Positions 7,266 through 16,062 of a DNA stretch of 48,352 nt are shown piece after piece. How positions within the stretch are numbered: position 1 is the first letter of the stretch; every line of letters starts with the position of its first letter. This DNA comes from Methylobacterium amylolyticum. GTDB lineage: Bacteria; Pseudomonadota; Alphaproteobacteria; Rhizobiales; Beijerinckiaceae. The notes under the pieces are model-generated. The model was not told where the DNA came from, did not search any database, and saw only the letters and a program-made list of their open reading frames with translations. The translations under genes were made by a program, and so were the position numbers. Location of the stretch: NCBI RefSeq assembly GCF_030700245.1, contig NZ_JAUYZI010000045.1, positions 1 to 48,352 on the forward strand, written 5' to 3'.

Positions 7266-8537
7266 ATGACCGCCGACAGCTTCAGCCCGAAATCCGATTT
7301 CCTGCGGATCCTGACGGAGCGCGGCTACATCCATCAGGCCTCCGACCTCGCGGGCATCGACGCGGCGGCGCTTGAGGGGCGGCTGACCACCTATGTCGGC
7401 TACGACTGCACGGCGCCCTCGCTGCATGTCGGGCACCTCTTGTCGATCATGATGCTGCACTGGCTCCAGGCCACGGGCGGAAAGCCGATCGCGCTGATGG
7501 GCGGCGGCACCACCCGCGTCGGCGACCCCTCCGGCCGGGACGAATCGCGGAAAATCCTCACCGTCGAGCAGATCGACGCCAACAAGGCCGAGATCCGCAA
7601 GACCTTCGACCGGTTCCTGCGCTTCGGCGCGGGCCCGGGCGACGCGGTGATGACCGACAACGCCGAGTGGCTGACGCAGCTCAACTACATCGAGATGCTG
7701 CGCGATATCGGCCGGCACTTCTCGGTCAACCGCATGCTGTCGATGGACAGCGTGCGCCTGCGGCTGGAGCGCGACCAGGAGCTGTCGTTCCTGGAGTTCA
7801 ACTACATGATCCTCCAGTCCTACGACTTCGTGGAGCTGAACCGCCGCTACGGCTGCGTCATGCAGATGGGCGGCTCGGACCAGTGGGGCAACATCGTCAA
7901 CGGCATCGATCTCGGCCGCCGGATGGGCACGCCGCAGCTCTACGCGCTGACCTGCCCGCTGCTGACCACGTCGTCGGGCGCCAAGATGGGCAAGACCGCG
8001 GCCGGCGCGGTGTGGCTCAACCCGGAGATGCTGAAGCCCTACGATTACTGGCAGTTCTGGCGGAACACCGAGGACGCCGACGTGGCCCGCTTCCTCAAGC
8101 TGTTCACGCTTCTGCCGATGGACGAGATCGCCCGGCTCGCCGCGCTCGGCGGCGCCGAGATCAACGCGGCCAAGACGGTGCTGGCCACTGAGGCGACGGC
8201 GCTGATGCACGGGCGCGAGGCGGCGCAGGCCGCCGCCGAGACCGCCCGGAAGACCTTCGTGGAGGGCACGCTGGCGGCCGACCTGCCGAGCGTGACCGTT
8301 CCGGCCGCCGCGCTGGAGGCGGGCCTCGGCGTGCTCACCGCCTTCGGGCCGGACTACGCGGGGCTCGTGCCCTCGACGAGCGAGGCGCGGCGCCAGATCA
8401 AGGGCGGGGGCCTGCGCGTCAATGACGTGGCGGTGTCCGACGAGAAGGCCCTGCTCGGCCGCGCAGACGTGACCGCCGACGGGGTGATCAAGCTGTCCTT
8501 CGGCAAGAAGCGCCACGTGCTGCTGCGGCCGGCCTGA
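7266..8537 (+). CDS. tyrS: Tyrosyl-tRNA synthetase
   Basis: Charges tRNA-Tyr with tyrosine. Class I signatures: HVGH (HIGH box, around residue 55) followed by the GDPSGRDESR region, and GAKMGKT in place of KMSKS, a common form in this group. A C-terminal S4 RNA-binding domain covers about residues 355-420 (SEARRQIKGGGLRVND). At 423 residues the length is normal. The ATG at 7266 was chosen over the upstream ATG/GTG because the conserved protein begins at TADSFSPKSDFL. It is divergent from the ATPase cassette and convergent with the Gly/Tyr-rich gene. Confidence 0.97.
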   Translation: MTADSFSPKSDFLRILTERGYIHQASDLAGIDAAALEGRLTTYVGYDCTAPSLHVGHLLSIMMLHWLQATGGKPIALMGGGTTRVGDPSGRDESRKILTVEQIDANKAEIRKTFDRFLRFGAGPGDAVMTDNAEWLTQLNYIEMLRDIGRHFSVNRMLSMDSVRLRLERDQELSFLEFNYMILQSYDFVELNRRYGCVMQMGGSDQWGNIVNGIDLGRRMGTPQLYALTCPLLTTSSGAKMGKTAAGAVWLNPEMLKPYDYWQFWRNTEDADVARFLKLFTLLPMDEIARLAALGGAEINAAKTVLATEATALMHGREAAQAAAETARKTFVEGTLAADLPSVTVPAAALEAGLGVLTAFGPDYAGLVPSTSEARRQIKGGGLRVNDVAVSDEKALLGRADVTADGVIKLSFGKKRHVLLRPA

Positions 8538-8554
8538 CCGGCGCGGCCGCCGCT

Positions 8555-8588
8555 GCGCCGGATCCCGGGCGATCCCGGGATCCGGCGC
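8555..8588. terminator. Perfect 15-bp hairpin between convergent genes
   Basis: Arms 8555-8569 and 8574-8588 are exact inverted repeats with a four-base CGAT loop. It lies between the tyrS stop and the stop of the Gly/Tyr-rich gene on the other strand, so it can serve both. No T-run follows on either side, so it may instead act as an RNA 3' stabiliser. Confidence 0.55.
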
Positions 8589-8595
8589 GCCCGGC

Positions 8596-9030
8596 TCAGC
8601 AGCCGCAGTTGCAGCTCGCGACGTAGGTCGCGCAGCCGCCGTAGCCGTACCCGTAGCCGCCGTAGGCCGCGGGGGCGTAGCCGTAGCCGTAGGCGGGATA
8701 GGCGTAGCCCCCGCCATAGCCGCCATAGCCGCCGTAATACCCCCCGTAGCCGCCGTAGAGGCTGCTCGCGGCCAGGCCGACGCCGAGACCGACCGCCGCG
8801 CCGGCGAGCCCGTAGCCGAGACCGCGGCCGTACCCGTAGCCCCGCCCGTAGCCCCAGCCCCGGCCGTAGAAACCGCGCCCGTAGCCGAAACCCCGCCCGT
8901 AACCCACGCCGCGGTAGCCGCCGAACCCGCCGCCGTACCAGCCGCCGCCGCGGAAGCCGCCGGCCTCGGCCGCCGGGGTCGCCGCGAGGACCGCGCACAG
9001 GGCGGTCCCGCCGATCAAAAGAGCCCTCAT
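8596..9030 (-). CDS. Exported Gly/Tyr-rich protein
   Basis: A 144-residue protein with a signal peptide (MRALLIGGTALCAVLAATPAAEA). The rest is almost entirely Gly, Tyr, Arg, Phe and Ala: an Arg-containing half with GRGFGYGRG-type repeats, a glycine-zipper-like hydrophobic segment (LAGAAVGLGVGLAAS, about residues 77-91) and a second half of GGYGGYYGG-type repeats. It ends in a cysteine cluster (CATYVASCNCGC). I recognise no enzyme domain. Such proteins may coat the cell or insert in the envelope. I chose the start at 9030 because the signal peptide begins there. Low-complexity makes homology weak. Confidence 0.65.
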   Translation of the reverse strand: MRALLIGGTALCAVLAATPAAEAGGFRGGGWYGGGFGGYRGVGYGRGFGYGRGFYGRGWGYGRGYGYGRGLGYGLAGAAVGLGVGLAASSLYGGYGGYYGGYGGYGGGYAYPAYGYGYAPAAYGGYGYGYGGCATYVASCNCGC

Positions 9031-9268
9031 TCCGTGTTCTCCCGAGTCGATACTCACCCGTCCGGGGTGGAGAACACAGGCTTCGCCGAAATGCTGCAAG
9101 TCTTCCGGCTACGTATCGGTAGTCGATAGCTGGGGAAAGCCTGTTGCGGTTAATGCGCGGCGACCGTCCGTGACACCTTCCTCCCCCCTTGGTATGCCGC
9201 GGCGCGGGCGCGCCCGACGGACCCGCCATCCCTGGCGCCGAGGCGGCGCGCGAGACGATTCGGACACC

Positions 9269-11020
9269 ATGAACATCTTCGCCCTGTTCGAGGCGCGCGT
9301 GCGCGAGGCCCTGGAGGCGCTGACCCGCGCCGGACGCCTGCCCGAGGGGCTGGACCTCGGCCGGGTCGTGGTCGAGCCGCCGCGCGATTCCAGCCACGGG
9401 GACCTCGCCACCAACGCCGCCCTGGTGCTCGCCAAGGAGGCGCGGACCAACTCGAAGGCCCTGGGCGAGGCGCTGGCAGCCGAACTCGCCGCCGACCCGC
9501 GCGTGGTCGCGGCGAGCGTGGCCGGTCCCGGCTTCATCAACCTGCGGCTCGCGCCCGCCGCGTTCCACGACGTGCTGCGCGCCGCGCTGGCCGACCCGGA
9601 CGGGTTCGGGCGGGCGCGGATGCAGGGCGGCCCGGTCAACATCGAGTACGTCTCGGCCAACCCGACCGGACCGATGCACGTCGGCCACGGCCGCGGCGCG
9701 GTGTTCGGCGACGCCCTGGCGAGCCTGCTGGTCGCCGCCGGCCGTCAGGTGACGCGGGAATACTACATCAACGACGCCGGGGCGCAGGTCGACGTGCTCG
9801 CCCGCTCCGCCTACCAGCGCTACCGCGAGGCGCTGGGCCTGCCCTTCGCGATCGGCGAGGGCCTGTATCCGGGCGACTACCTGAAGCCGGTCGGCGCGGC
9901 GCTCGCCGCGGCGCATGGCCGCGCCCTGCTCGACCGGCCGGAGGCGGAGTGGCTGCCGACCGTGCGCGAGACGGCGGTGGCGATGATGATGGAGGCGATC
10001 CGCGGCGACCTCGCCGCGATCGGCATCCGCCACGACGTGTTCTTCTCCGAGCGCACCCTGACCGATAGCGGCGCCGTGGCCGCCCTGCTCGACGACCTGC
10101 GCGCCCGCGGCCTCGTCTACGAGGGCCGGCTGCCGCCGCCGAAGGGGCAGGTGAGCGAGGAGTGGGAGGACCGGGAGCAGACCCTGTTCCGCACCAAGGA
10201 GTTCGGAGACGACACCGACCGGCCGCTGCTCAAGTCGGACGGCTCCTACACCTACTTCGCCAACGACATCGCCTATCACCGGGCCAAGTACCTCGCCGGG
10301 GCGACCGAGCTGATCGACGTGCTCGGCGCCGACCACGGCGGCTACGTCAAGCGCATGCAGGCGGCGGTGAAGGCGGTGAGCGACGGGAAGGCGGCGCTCG
10401 ACGTCAAGCTCTGCCAGCTCGTGCGGCTGCTGCGGGCGGGCGAGCCGGTGAAGATGAGCAAGCGCTCGGGCGAGTTCGTGACCCTGCGCGACGTGATCGA
10501 CGAGGTCGGCCGCGACGCGATCCGCTTCATGATGCTCTACCGCAAGAACGACGCGACCCTGGACTTCGACCTCGCCAAGGTGGTCGAGCAGTCCAAGGAC
10601 AACCCGGTCTTCTACGTGCAGTACGCCCATGCCCGGGCTCGCTCGGTGCAGCGGCAGGCGCGCGAGGCGTTCCCCGAGGCGGACCTGTCGCCGGACGCCC
10701 TGCTGCGCGAGGCCGATCTCGGCCTGCTCGCCGATCCGGGCGAGGCGGAGATGATGCGGCTGGTGGCGCAGTATCCGCGGGTGGTGGAGGCGGCCGCGGC
10801 GGCGCACGAGCCGCACCGGATCGCCTTCCACCTCTATGAAACCGCCGCCGCGCTGCACAGTTTCTGGAACAAGGGCAAAGACTTGCCGCAATTACGTTTC
10901 GTTAATGCAAACGACCGAAAGTCGAGCTGGGCGAGGTTGGCGCTCGTCGAGGCCGTGCGGGGCACGCTCGCGGCCGGCCTCGGCGTTCTCGGCGTCAGCG
11001 CGCCGGACGAGATGCGCTAG
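9269..11020 (+). CDS. argS: Arginyl-tRNA synthetase
   Basis: Charges tRNA-Arg with arginine. The N-terminal additional domain is followed by the HIGH-type motif HVGHGRGAVFGD (about residues 136-147) and REYYINDAGAQ, then GADHGGYVKRMQAA, then the KMSKR motif KMSKRSGEFVTL, and a C-terminal anticodon-binding helical domain from about residue 450. At 583 residues it is normal for the family. The ATG at 9269 fits the conserved start MNIFALFEARV. It heads a cluster with the SPOR gene and nagZ, a conserved order in alphaproteobacteria. Confidence 0.97.
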   Translation: MNIFALFEARVREALEALTRAGRLPEGLDLGRVVVEPPRDSSHGDLATNAALVLAKEARTNSKALGEALAAELAADPRVVAASVAGPGFINLRLAPAAFHDVLRAALADPDGFGRARMQGGPVNIEYVSANPTGPMHVGHGRGAVFGDALASLLVAAGRQVTREYYINDAGAQVDVLARSAYQRYREALGLPFAIGEGLYPGDYLKPVGAALAAAHGRALLDRPEAEWLPTVRETAVAMMMEAIRGDLAAIGIRHDVFFSERTLTDSGAVAALLDDLRARGLVYEGRLPPPKGQVSEEWEDREQTLFRTKEFGDDTDRPLLKSDGSYTYFANDIAYHRAKYLAGATELIDVLGADHGGYVKRMQAAVKAVSDGKAALDVKLCQLVRLLRAGEPVKMSKRSGEFVTLRDVIDEVGRDAIRFMMLYRKNDATLDFDLAKVVEQSKDNPVFYVQYAHARARSVQRQAREAFPEADLSPDALLREADLGLLADPGEAEMMRLVAQYPRVVEAAAAAHEPHRIAFHLYETAAALHSFWNKGKDLPQLRFVNANDRKSSWARLALVEAVRGTLAAGLGVLGVSAPDEMR

Positions 11021-11058
11021 GTCCGGCCGGCGGCCGGCGCAAGTGTGAGGATGCTGCC

Positions 11059-12522
11059 ATGACGAACGCTTCGCGCGCGCCGGTCGACCTGGATGCCATC
11101 GCGCGCGACCTGCGTCACGACACGGGCCAGCCCCGCGCCGCGAACAAGGCGGATCCGCTGGCCGAACTCGCCCGGATCGTCGGCCAGGACGACCCGTTCC
11201 GCGCCCTCCTCGCCGCCCGCGGGGAGCGGGGCGACGGGCAGGGCCAGGCCGGCGCCGCGCCGGATCACGCGAGCCCGGATCGTCGCGGGCCGGAACATGG
11301 CGGGCCGGAGCACCGGGGCGACGCCCCGGGGCGTAGCGCCGAGCCGCCGGCCTGGGATGCCGGGCGCGTCGAGCCGCGCTTCGCGTCCGAGCCGCCCCGG
11401 GCCAACCCGGCCGACGCCTTCGACCAGTACCTCGCCTCCGTCGAGCAGGACACCCACGCCGAATCCGGGCACGGCACCGCGGCGGCCGGCGCCGACGAGG
11501 CCTACGCCGACGACCGGGCCCTGCGCCGGGTGCGTCCGCGCCGCCGCCTCGCCTCCGTGGCCGCGGGCGTCGGCGTGGTCGCCGTGGCGATCGCGGGCGC
11601 GCTCACCTACAAGGGCCTGCACGGGGGCGGCTCCGGCGGCGGCGGCGTGCCGGTCGTCCAGGCCGACACCGCCCCGCTCAAGGTCGCGCCGAAGGTCGCC
11701 GACGGCGTCGAGATCCCCGACCAGAACCGGCAGATCTACGACCGCAAGCCCGCGGCCAAGGACGGCCAGATCCGCATCGTGAACCGCGAGGAGCAGCCCC
11801 TCGACGTGGCCGAGGCGGCCCGCGCGGCGCAGGGCGGCACCGCGGCGGCCGGCCAGGGCACCACCCCCGGCAGCGGGCCGTTCGAGGCGTTCGGCGAGCC
11901 GCGGCGGGTGCGCACCGTCGCGGTCAAGCCCGACGCGCCGCCCGCCCTCCCCCCGCGCGACGCGCAGGCCCAGGTCGAGGCCGGGCCCTCGCCGATCCCG
12001 ACGATGACGCTGCCGACCGATCAGCCGGCGGCCAAGCCCGCCCGCCCGACCCGGTCCGCGGCCGCCGCGCCGATGGTCGCCAGCGTCCCGACCCAGGCGC
12101 CGGCCGAGGCCGCCCCGGTCCAGGAGGCGCCGCCCGCCGCGCCGGTCCAGGCCGCCCCGAAGGCGGCTGCGGCCAAGACCGCGTCCAAGGCGACCCAGCG
12201 CGTGGCGGCGGTCTCGCCGGAGACCACCGCGGCGACGACCGAGCCCGCCGCGGAGAGCCCGGCCGTCAGCGACGGGCCGGTCGGCGGCTTCGCGGTCCAG
12301 CTCGGGGTGCGCGGCTCCGCCGCGGAGGCCCGCGCCGCCTTCCGCGAGATGCAGGGCAAGTACGGCCAGCTCGCCGGCAAGCCCGAGCTGATCCGCCAGG
12401 CCGAGGTCAACGGCAAGACGATCTACCGCGTCCGCGTCGGGCCGCTGGCCAAGGCGGAGGCCGCGAGCCTGTGCAGCGCGCTCCAGGGCGCGGGCGGCCA
12501 GTGCTTCGTGGCCAAGAATTGA
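11059..12522 (+). CDS. SPOR-domain membrane protein
   Basis: A 487-residue inner-membrane protein that likely binds denuded peptidoglycan at the division site. It has a hydrophilic cytoplasmic N-terminus (~170 residues), one transmembrane segment near 173-192 (LASVAAGVGVVAVAIAGALTY), a long Ala/Pro/Lys-rich periplasmic linker, and a C-terminal SPOR domain (GGFAVQLGVRGSAAEARAAF to the end; YRVRVGPLAKAEAASLC is the typical last half). It sits between argS and nagZ as in many relatives. The final codons and stop are duplicated just downstream. Confidence 0.9.
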   Translation: MTNASRAPVDLDAIARDLRHDTGQPRAANKADPLAELARIVGQDDPFRALLAARGERGDGQGQAGAAPDHASPDRRGPEHGGPEHRGDAPGRSAEPPAWDAGRVEPRFASEPPRANPADAFDQYLASVEQDTHAESGHGTAAAGADEAYADDRALRRVRPRRRLASVAAGVGVVAVAIAGALTYKGLHGGGSGGGGVPVVQADTAPLKVAPKVADGVEIPDQNRQIYDRKPAAKDGQIRIVNREEQPLDVAEAARAAQGGTAAAGQGTTPGSGPFEAFGEPRRVRTVAVKPDAPPALPPRDAQAQVEAGPSPIPTMTLPTDQPAAKPARPTRSAAAAPMVASVPTQAPAEAAPVQEAPPAAPVQAAPKAAAAKTASKATQRVAAVSPETTAATTEPAAESPAVSDGPVGGFAVQLGVRGSAAEARAAFREMQGKYGQLAGKPELIRQAEVNGKTIYRVRVGPLAKAEAASLCSALQGAGGQCFVAKN

Positions 12523-12539
12523 TCGTGGCCAAGAGCTGA
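12506..12539 (+). repeat. 17-bp tandem duplication spanning the stop codon
   Basis: TCGTGGCCAAGAATTGA (12506-12522, the last coding bases and stop of the SPOR gene) is followed directly by TCGTGGCCAAGAGCTGA (12523-12539), differing at two positions. The second copy would encode VAKS and another stop in the same register. Confidence 0.8.
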
Positions 12540-12718
12540 TTCCCTCGGACTCCCGGGCCGGCATGGCCGGCCCGCAACACTCGAGGCCTTCGCGCGCAGG
12601 GTCGCCGGCCGCGCCCGGTTTTCGCCTTGCCGCCGTCCCGTTGCCGTCCGACCCTGGTCGCTACGATTCGCCGGACGACACCGACCTGCCCAGCGCCGCT
12701 TCGGAACCCAGATCCCCG

Positions 12719-13726
12719 ATGAGCTCCCGTGCCCTGATCCTCGGCTGCGCCGGCAAGACGCTCTCCGCGGAGGAGGCCGCCTTCTTCCGCGACGTGCGGC
12801 CCTGGGGCTTCATCCTGTTCAAGCGCAACATCGGCGCGCCGGACGAGGTGCGGGCCCTGACCCGCTCCCTGCGCGACTGCCTCGGCCGGGCCGAGGCGCC
12901 GATCCTGATCGACCAGGAGGGCGGGCGGGTGCAGCGGATGGGTCCGCCGCACTGGCCGGCCTACCCGGCCGGACGGCGCTTCGGCCGTCTGGAGGGCGCC
13001 GCGGCGGCGATCGCCCGGCTCGGCGCGCGGCTGATGGCCCACGATCTGGCCGAGGTCGGCATCAACGTCGACTGCGCCCCCGTGCTCGACGTGCCGGCGC
13101 CGGGCTCGCACGACATCATCGGCGACCGCGCCTACGGCAGCAGCCCCGATACGGTCGCCGAGATCGGCCGGGCGGTGGCCGAGGGGCTGATGGCCGGCGG
13201 CGTCCTGCCGGTGATGAAGCACATGCCCGGCCACGGCCGCGCCGCCTGCGACAGCCACCACGGCCTGCCGGTGGTCGATGCCGGCCTCGACGCCCTGGAG
13301 GCGGACGATTTCCGGCCGTTCCGGGCGCTCACCGACCTGCCGATGGCGATGAGCGCGCACGTGGTGTTCACGGCGATCGACCCCGAGCGCCCCGCCACGC
13401 AATCGGCCGCGGTGGTCGAGACGATCATCCGCGGCGCGATCGGCTACGACGGCCTGCTGATGACCGACGACCTGTCGATGCACGCGCTGACCGGCCCGTT
13501 CCGGGCCCGGGCCGAGGCGGCCTTCGCCGCCGGGATCGACGTGGCGCTCCACTGCAACGGCGACATGGCCGAGATGCGCGCGGTGGTCGAGGGTACGCCC
13601 GCCCTCGCCGGGGACGCCGCCCGCCGGGCCGCCGCCGCCCTGGCCCGCCTCGACGCCGCGGGCGAGGGCATCGACGTGCCGGAGGCCCGCGCCCGGTTCG
13701 CGGCCGCGCTCGCCGCCGCGGCCTGA
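12719..13726 (+). CDS. nagZ: Beta-N-acetylhexosaminidase
   Basis: Glycoside hydrolase family 3 enzyme that removes N-acetylglucosamine from anhydro-muropeptides in the cytosol during wall recycling, feeding the AnmK pathway. Motifs: LIDQEGGRVQR (about residue 60), KHMPGHGRAACDSHHGLPVV with the Asp/His dyad (about 160-180), and LLMTDDLSMHAL with the nucleophile Asp. At 335 residues the length is normal. The ATG at 12719 (MSSRALILGC) matches the family start; the frame is open further upstream. About 200 bases separate it from the SPOR gene. Confidence 0.95.
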   Translation: MSSRALILGCAGKTLSAEEAAFFRDVRPWGFILFKRNIGAPDEVRALTRSLRDCLGRAEAPILIDQEGGRVQRMGPPHWPAYPAGRRFGRLEGAAAAIARLGARLMAHDLAEVGINVDCAPVLDVPAPGSHDIIGDRAYGSSPDTVAEIGRAVAEGLMAGGVLPVMKHMPGHGRAACDSHHGLPVVDAGLDALEADDFRPFRALTDLPMAMSAHVVFTAIDPERPATQSAAVVETIIRGAIGYDGLLMTDDLSMHALTGPFRARAEAAFAAGIDVALHCNGDMAEMRAVVEGTPALAGDAARRAAAALARLDAAGEGIDVPEARARFAAALAAAA

Positions 13727-13890
13727 CACCCGGCGGCCCCTGAGGCCATCCGTCCACCCCCGTGGCACCGCCGCTGCTTGTGTTCGCGCAGCCCGATCCC
13801 TAGGTTCGCGCGGAATTCCTCACGCGGGACGAAAGGGCGCCCGCCCTCGGCGCGGTTCCCGCCCGGGGAGCAAGGGCGCGGGAGGTTGCC

Positions 13891-14163
13891 ATGGGCAGCA
13901 TGAGTATCTGGCACTGGGTCGTCGTCGCGGTCATCGTGATGCTGCTGTTCGGCCGCGGCAAGGTCTCCGACCTGATGGGCGACGTCGCCAAGGGCATCAA
14001 GGCGTTCAAGAAGGGCATGGCCGAGGACGAGACGCCGGCCCAGCCGGCCCAGCCCGTGGCGCCCTCCGAGCCGGTGCGCACGATCCCGCACACGGCCGAG
14101 ACCAGCCCCGGCACCGCGGTGCCGGCGAGCCACCTGCCGGGCGGCGAGCGCAAGCCCGTCTGA
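13891..14163 (+). CDS. tatA: Sec-independent translocase subunit TatA
   Basis: A 90-residue membrane protein that forms the Tat export pore. One transmembrane helix near residues 6-21 (IWHWVVVAVIVMLLFG), the hinge FGRGKVSDLMGD and the amphipathic helix VAKGIKAFKKGM are all typical. The tail is Pro/Ala-rich and acidic. A GGGAGG site lies just before the ATG. It is followed at 113 bases by tatB, then tatC. Confidence 0.96.
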   Translation: MGSMSIWHWVVVAVIVMLLFGRGKVSDLMGDVAKGIKAFKKGMAEDETPAQPAQPVAPSEPVRTIPHTAETSPGTAVPASHLPGGERKPV

Positions 14164-14276
14164 GGGGCCGATCCCCGGCAGTCCGCGCCAGGGGACTGTC
14201 AGGGGGCGCCCGCTCGTGTAGAGCCCGACCGGGGCGCCGCGGACCGGCGCCCCGCGGCCGCAGGACCGTCGACGAC

Positions 14277-14897
14277 ATGCTGGACATGAGCTGGGGCGAG
14301 GTGATGCTGATCGGCGGCGTCGCCCTGATCGTCATCGGGCCGAAGGACCTGCCGAAGGCGCTGCGCACCGTCGGGCAGATCACGACCAAGCTGCGCCGCA
14401 TGGCCGGCGAGTTCCAGATGCAGTTCAACGAGGCGATCCGCGAGGCGGAACTCGACGAGGTGCGCAAGGAGGTCGACAGCATCCGCGGCACCGTGCGCTC
14501 GGCCTCGGGCTTCAACCCCGTGCAGACCATCCGCGACGAGCTGAAGGGCGCGGTCGAGGGCCGGGCCCGGACCCCGGGCGCGTCCGAGGCGCAGGCCGAC
14601 GCGCCGGCCGTGCAGGATCCGGGTCCGCCGGTCACCTACGGTCCGGAGAAGCCCGCCGCGGCCGGACCGGAAACCTCCGCCAAAGTGGCACCCGAGCCCG
14701 AGCCGCAAACCCCTGCCCCCGCCCCCAGGCCGCGCTCGCTCGCGGACGCGACCGCCCGGCTCAAGGCCGAGCGCGAGGCGGCCCAGGGTGCCCCGGCGCC
14801 GCTGCCGGTCCCGGGCTCGATCGACGATCCCTTCGGCATGCCCGAGCCGCCGCCGGCGCCGGCCGGAATCGCCCAGAACGGTGCCGCCGCGCGATGA
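14277..14897 (+). CDS. tatB: Sec-independent translocase subunit TatB
   Basis: A 206-residue partner of TatC that receives twin-arginine precursors. The start MLDMSWGEVMLIGGVALIV is the single transmembrane helix, followed by GPKDLPKALRTVG and a long amphipathic helix to about residue 75. The remainder is a low-complexity Pro/Ala linker. Its last four bases overlap the start of tatC (ATGA), so the two are translationally coupled. Confidence 0.95.
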   Translation: MLDMSWGEVMLIGGVALIVIGPKDLPKALRTVGQITTKLRRMAGEFQMQFNEAIREAELDEVRKEVDSIRGTVRSASGFNPVQTIRDELKGAVEGRARTPGASEAQADAPAVQDPGPPVTYGPEKPAAAGPETSAKVAPEPEPQTPAPAPRPRSLADATARLKAEREAAQGAPAPLPVPGSIDDPFGMPEPPPAPAGIAQNGAAAR

Positions 14898-15694
14898 TCA
14901 CGGACGCGGACGAGGCCGAGATCGAGGCGTCGCGGGCGCCGCTCCTCGAACACCTGATCGAGCTGCGCTCGCGGCTGATCAAGTCGCTGCTCGCGTTCAT
15001 CGTGATGTTCTTCGGGTGCTTCTTCTTCGCCCGCGACATCTACAACGTGCTGGTCTACCCCTACGTCTCGGTGGTCGGGCCGCAGAACGCCGAGCTGATC
15101 GCCACCCACTTCCTCGAACAGGTCTTCACCAACATCAAGCTCAGCGTGTTCGGCGCGGCGTTCCTGGCCTTCCCGGTGATCGCGACGCAGATCTACGCCT
15201 TCGTGGCGCCGGGGCTGTACCGCAACGAGCGCAAGGCGTTCCTGCCCTATCTCGTCGCCACGCCGGTCTTCTTCATCCTCGGCGCGCTGGTGGTGTTCTT
15301 CCTGGCGATGCCGCTGCTGATCCAGTTCTCGGTGTCGCTCCAGCAGGTCGGCGTCGCGGGCGAGCCGACGATCAAGCTCCTGCCGAAGGTCGACGAGTAC
15401 CTGTCGCTGATCATGACGCTGATCTTCGCGTTCGGTATCGCCTTCCAGTTGCCGGTGATCCTGACCCTGCTCGGCCAGATCGGGATCATCGACGCGGCCT
15501 TCCTGCGGGAGAAGCGCCGCTACGCCATCGTGCTGGTGTTCGTGGCCGCGGCGGTGCTGACGCCGCCCGACGTGATCTCCCAGCTTTCGCTGGCGGTACC
15601 GATGCTGCTGCTCTACGAGGCCTCGGTCTTTTCAGTCGCCCGGGTCGAGCGGCTGCGCAAGGCGCGTCGGGCCGCGGACGGGCTGGAGCCGTAG
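14894..15694 (+). CDS. tatC: Sec-independent translocase subunit TatC
   Basis: A 266-residue, six-helix inner-membrane receptor for twin-arginine signal peptides. Family signs: the N-terminal LLEHLIELRSRLI, the YAFVAPGLYRNERKAFLP loop and a conserved GIAFQLPV helix. Likely local clients include the TRAP binding protein (RRTLLGAAG) and the ABC binding protein (SRRAVLAG). In many relatives serS follows; here an AbiE-like pair follows instead. Confidence 0.97.
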   Translation: MITDADEAEIEASRAPLLEHLIELRSRLIKSLLAFIVMFFGCFFFARDIYNVLVYPYVSVVGPQNAELIATHFLEQVFTNIKLSVFGAAFLAFPVIATQIYAFVAPGLYRNERKAFLPYLVATPVFFILGALVVFFLAMPLLIQFSVSLQQVGVAGEPTIKLLPKVDEYLSLIMTLIFAFGIAFQLPVILTLLGQIGIIDAAFLREKRRYAIVLVFVAAAVLTPPDVISQLSLAVPMLLLYEASVFSVARVERLRKARRAADGLEP

Positions 15695-15768
15695 CGGCGC
15701 CCGTCGTCCTCCCTCGGGCGGGGGGCCGGATCGTGGTAGCGTGTTCGCGATGAGCCGTGGAGGTTCGG

Positions 15769-16062
15769 ATGGGAATCCCGCGCGCGCAGGCCGGACGAGC
15801 CCTCGCCCTGGCGACGGGACACGTGAACGCGTCGGCGCCGACGCCGATCGCTCCGCAGGACCTGCTTCGAGCCCTCAACGCGGGCGTCGCGCCGCGCGGC
15901 TTCGAGGAGCACGTCTTCGCGTTCTTCGACGAAGTGGAGGTCGAGACGATGAGCGACCTCGTGCGGGCGGGTTCGACGACCTACGAACGTCTCGCCGCGG
16001 GGGCCCGGCGGCACCTCCCGGAGGGACACGGGACGCGGCGGTGGCTCGATGAGCGGTCCTGA
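15769..16062 (+). CDS. Small partner of the AbiEii-like toxin
   Basis: A 97-residue protein with no recognised domain. I chose the ATG at 15769 because GGAGG ends 5 bases before it; a GTG at 15757 is in frame but overlaps that site. Its last 14 bases overlap the next gene, so the pair is coupled, as expected of an antitoxin and toxin. It does not look like AbiEi: it has about half the usual length and I see no helix-turn-helix. A possible binding region is the segment PIAPQDLLRALNAG. It is an unknown, perhaps a non-canonical antitoxin. Confidence 0.6.
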   Translation: MGIPRAQAGRALALATGHVNASAPTPIAPQDLLRALNAGVAPRGFEEHVFAFFDEVEVETMSDLVRAGSTTYERLAAGARRHLPEGHGTRRWLDERS

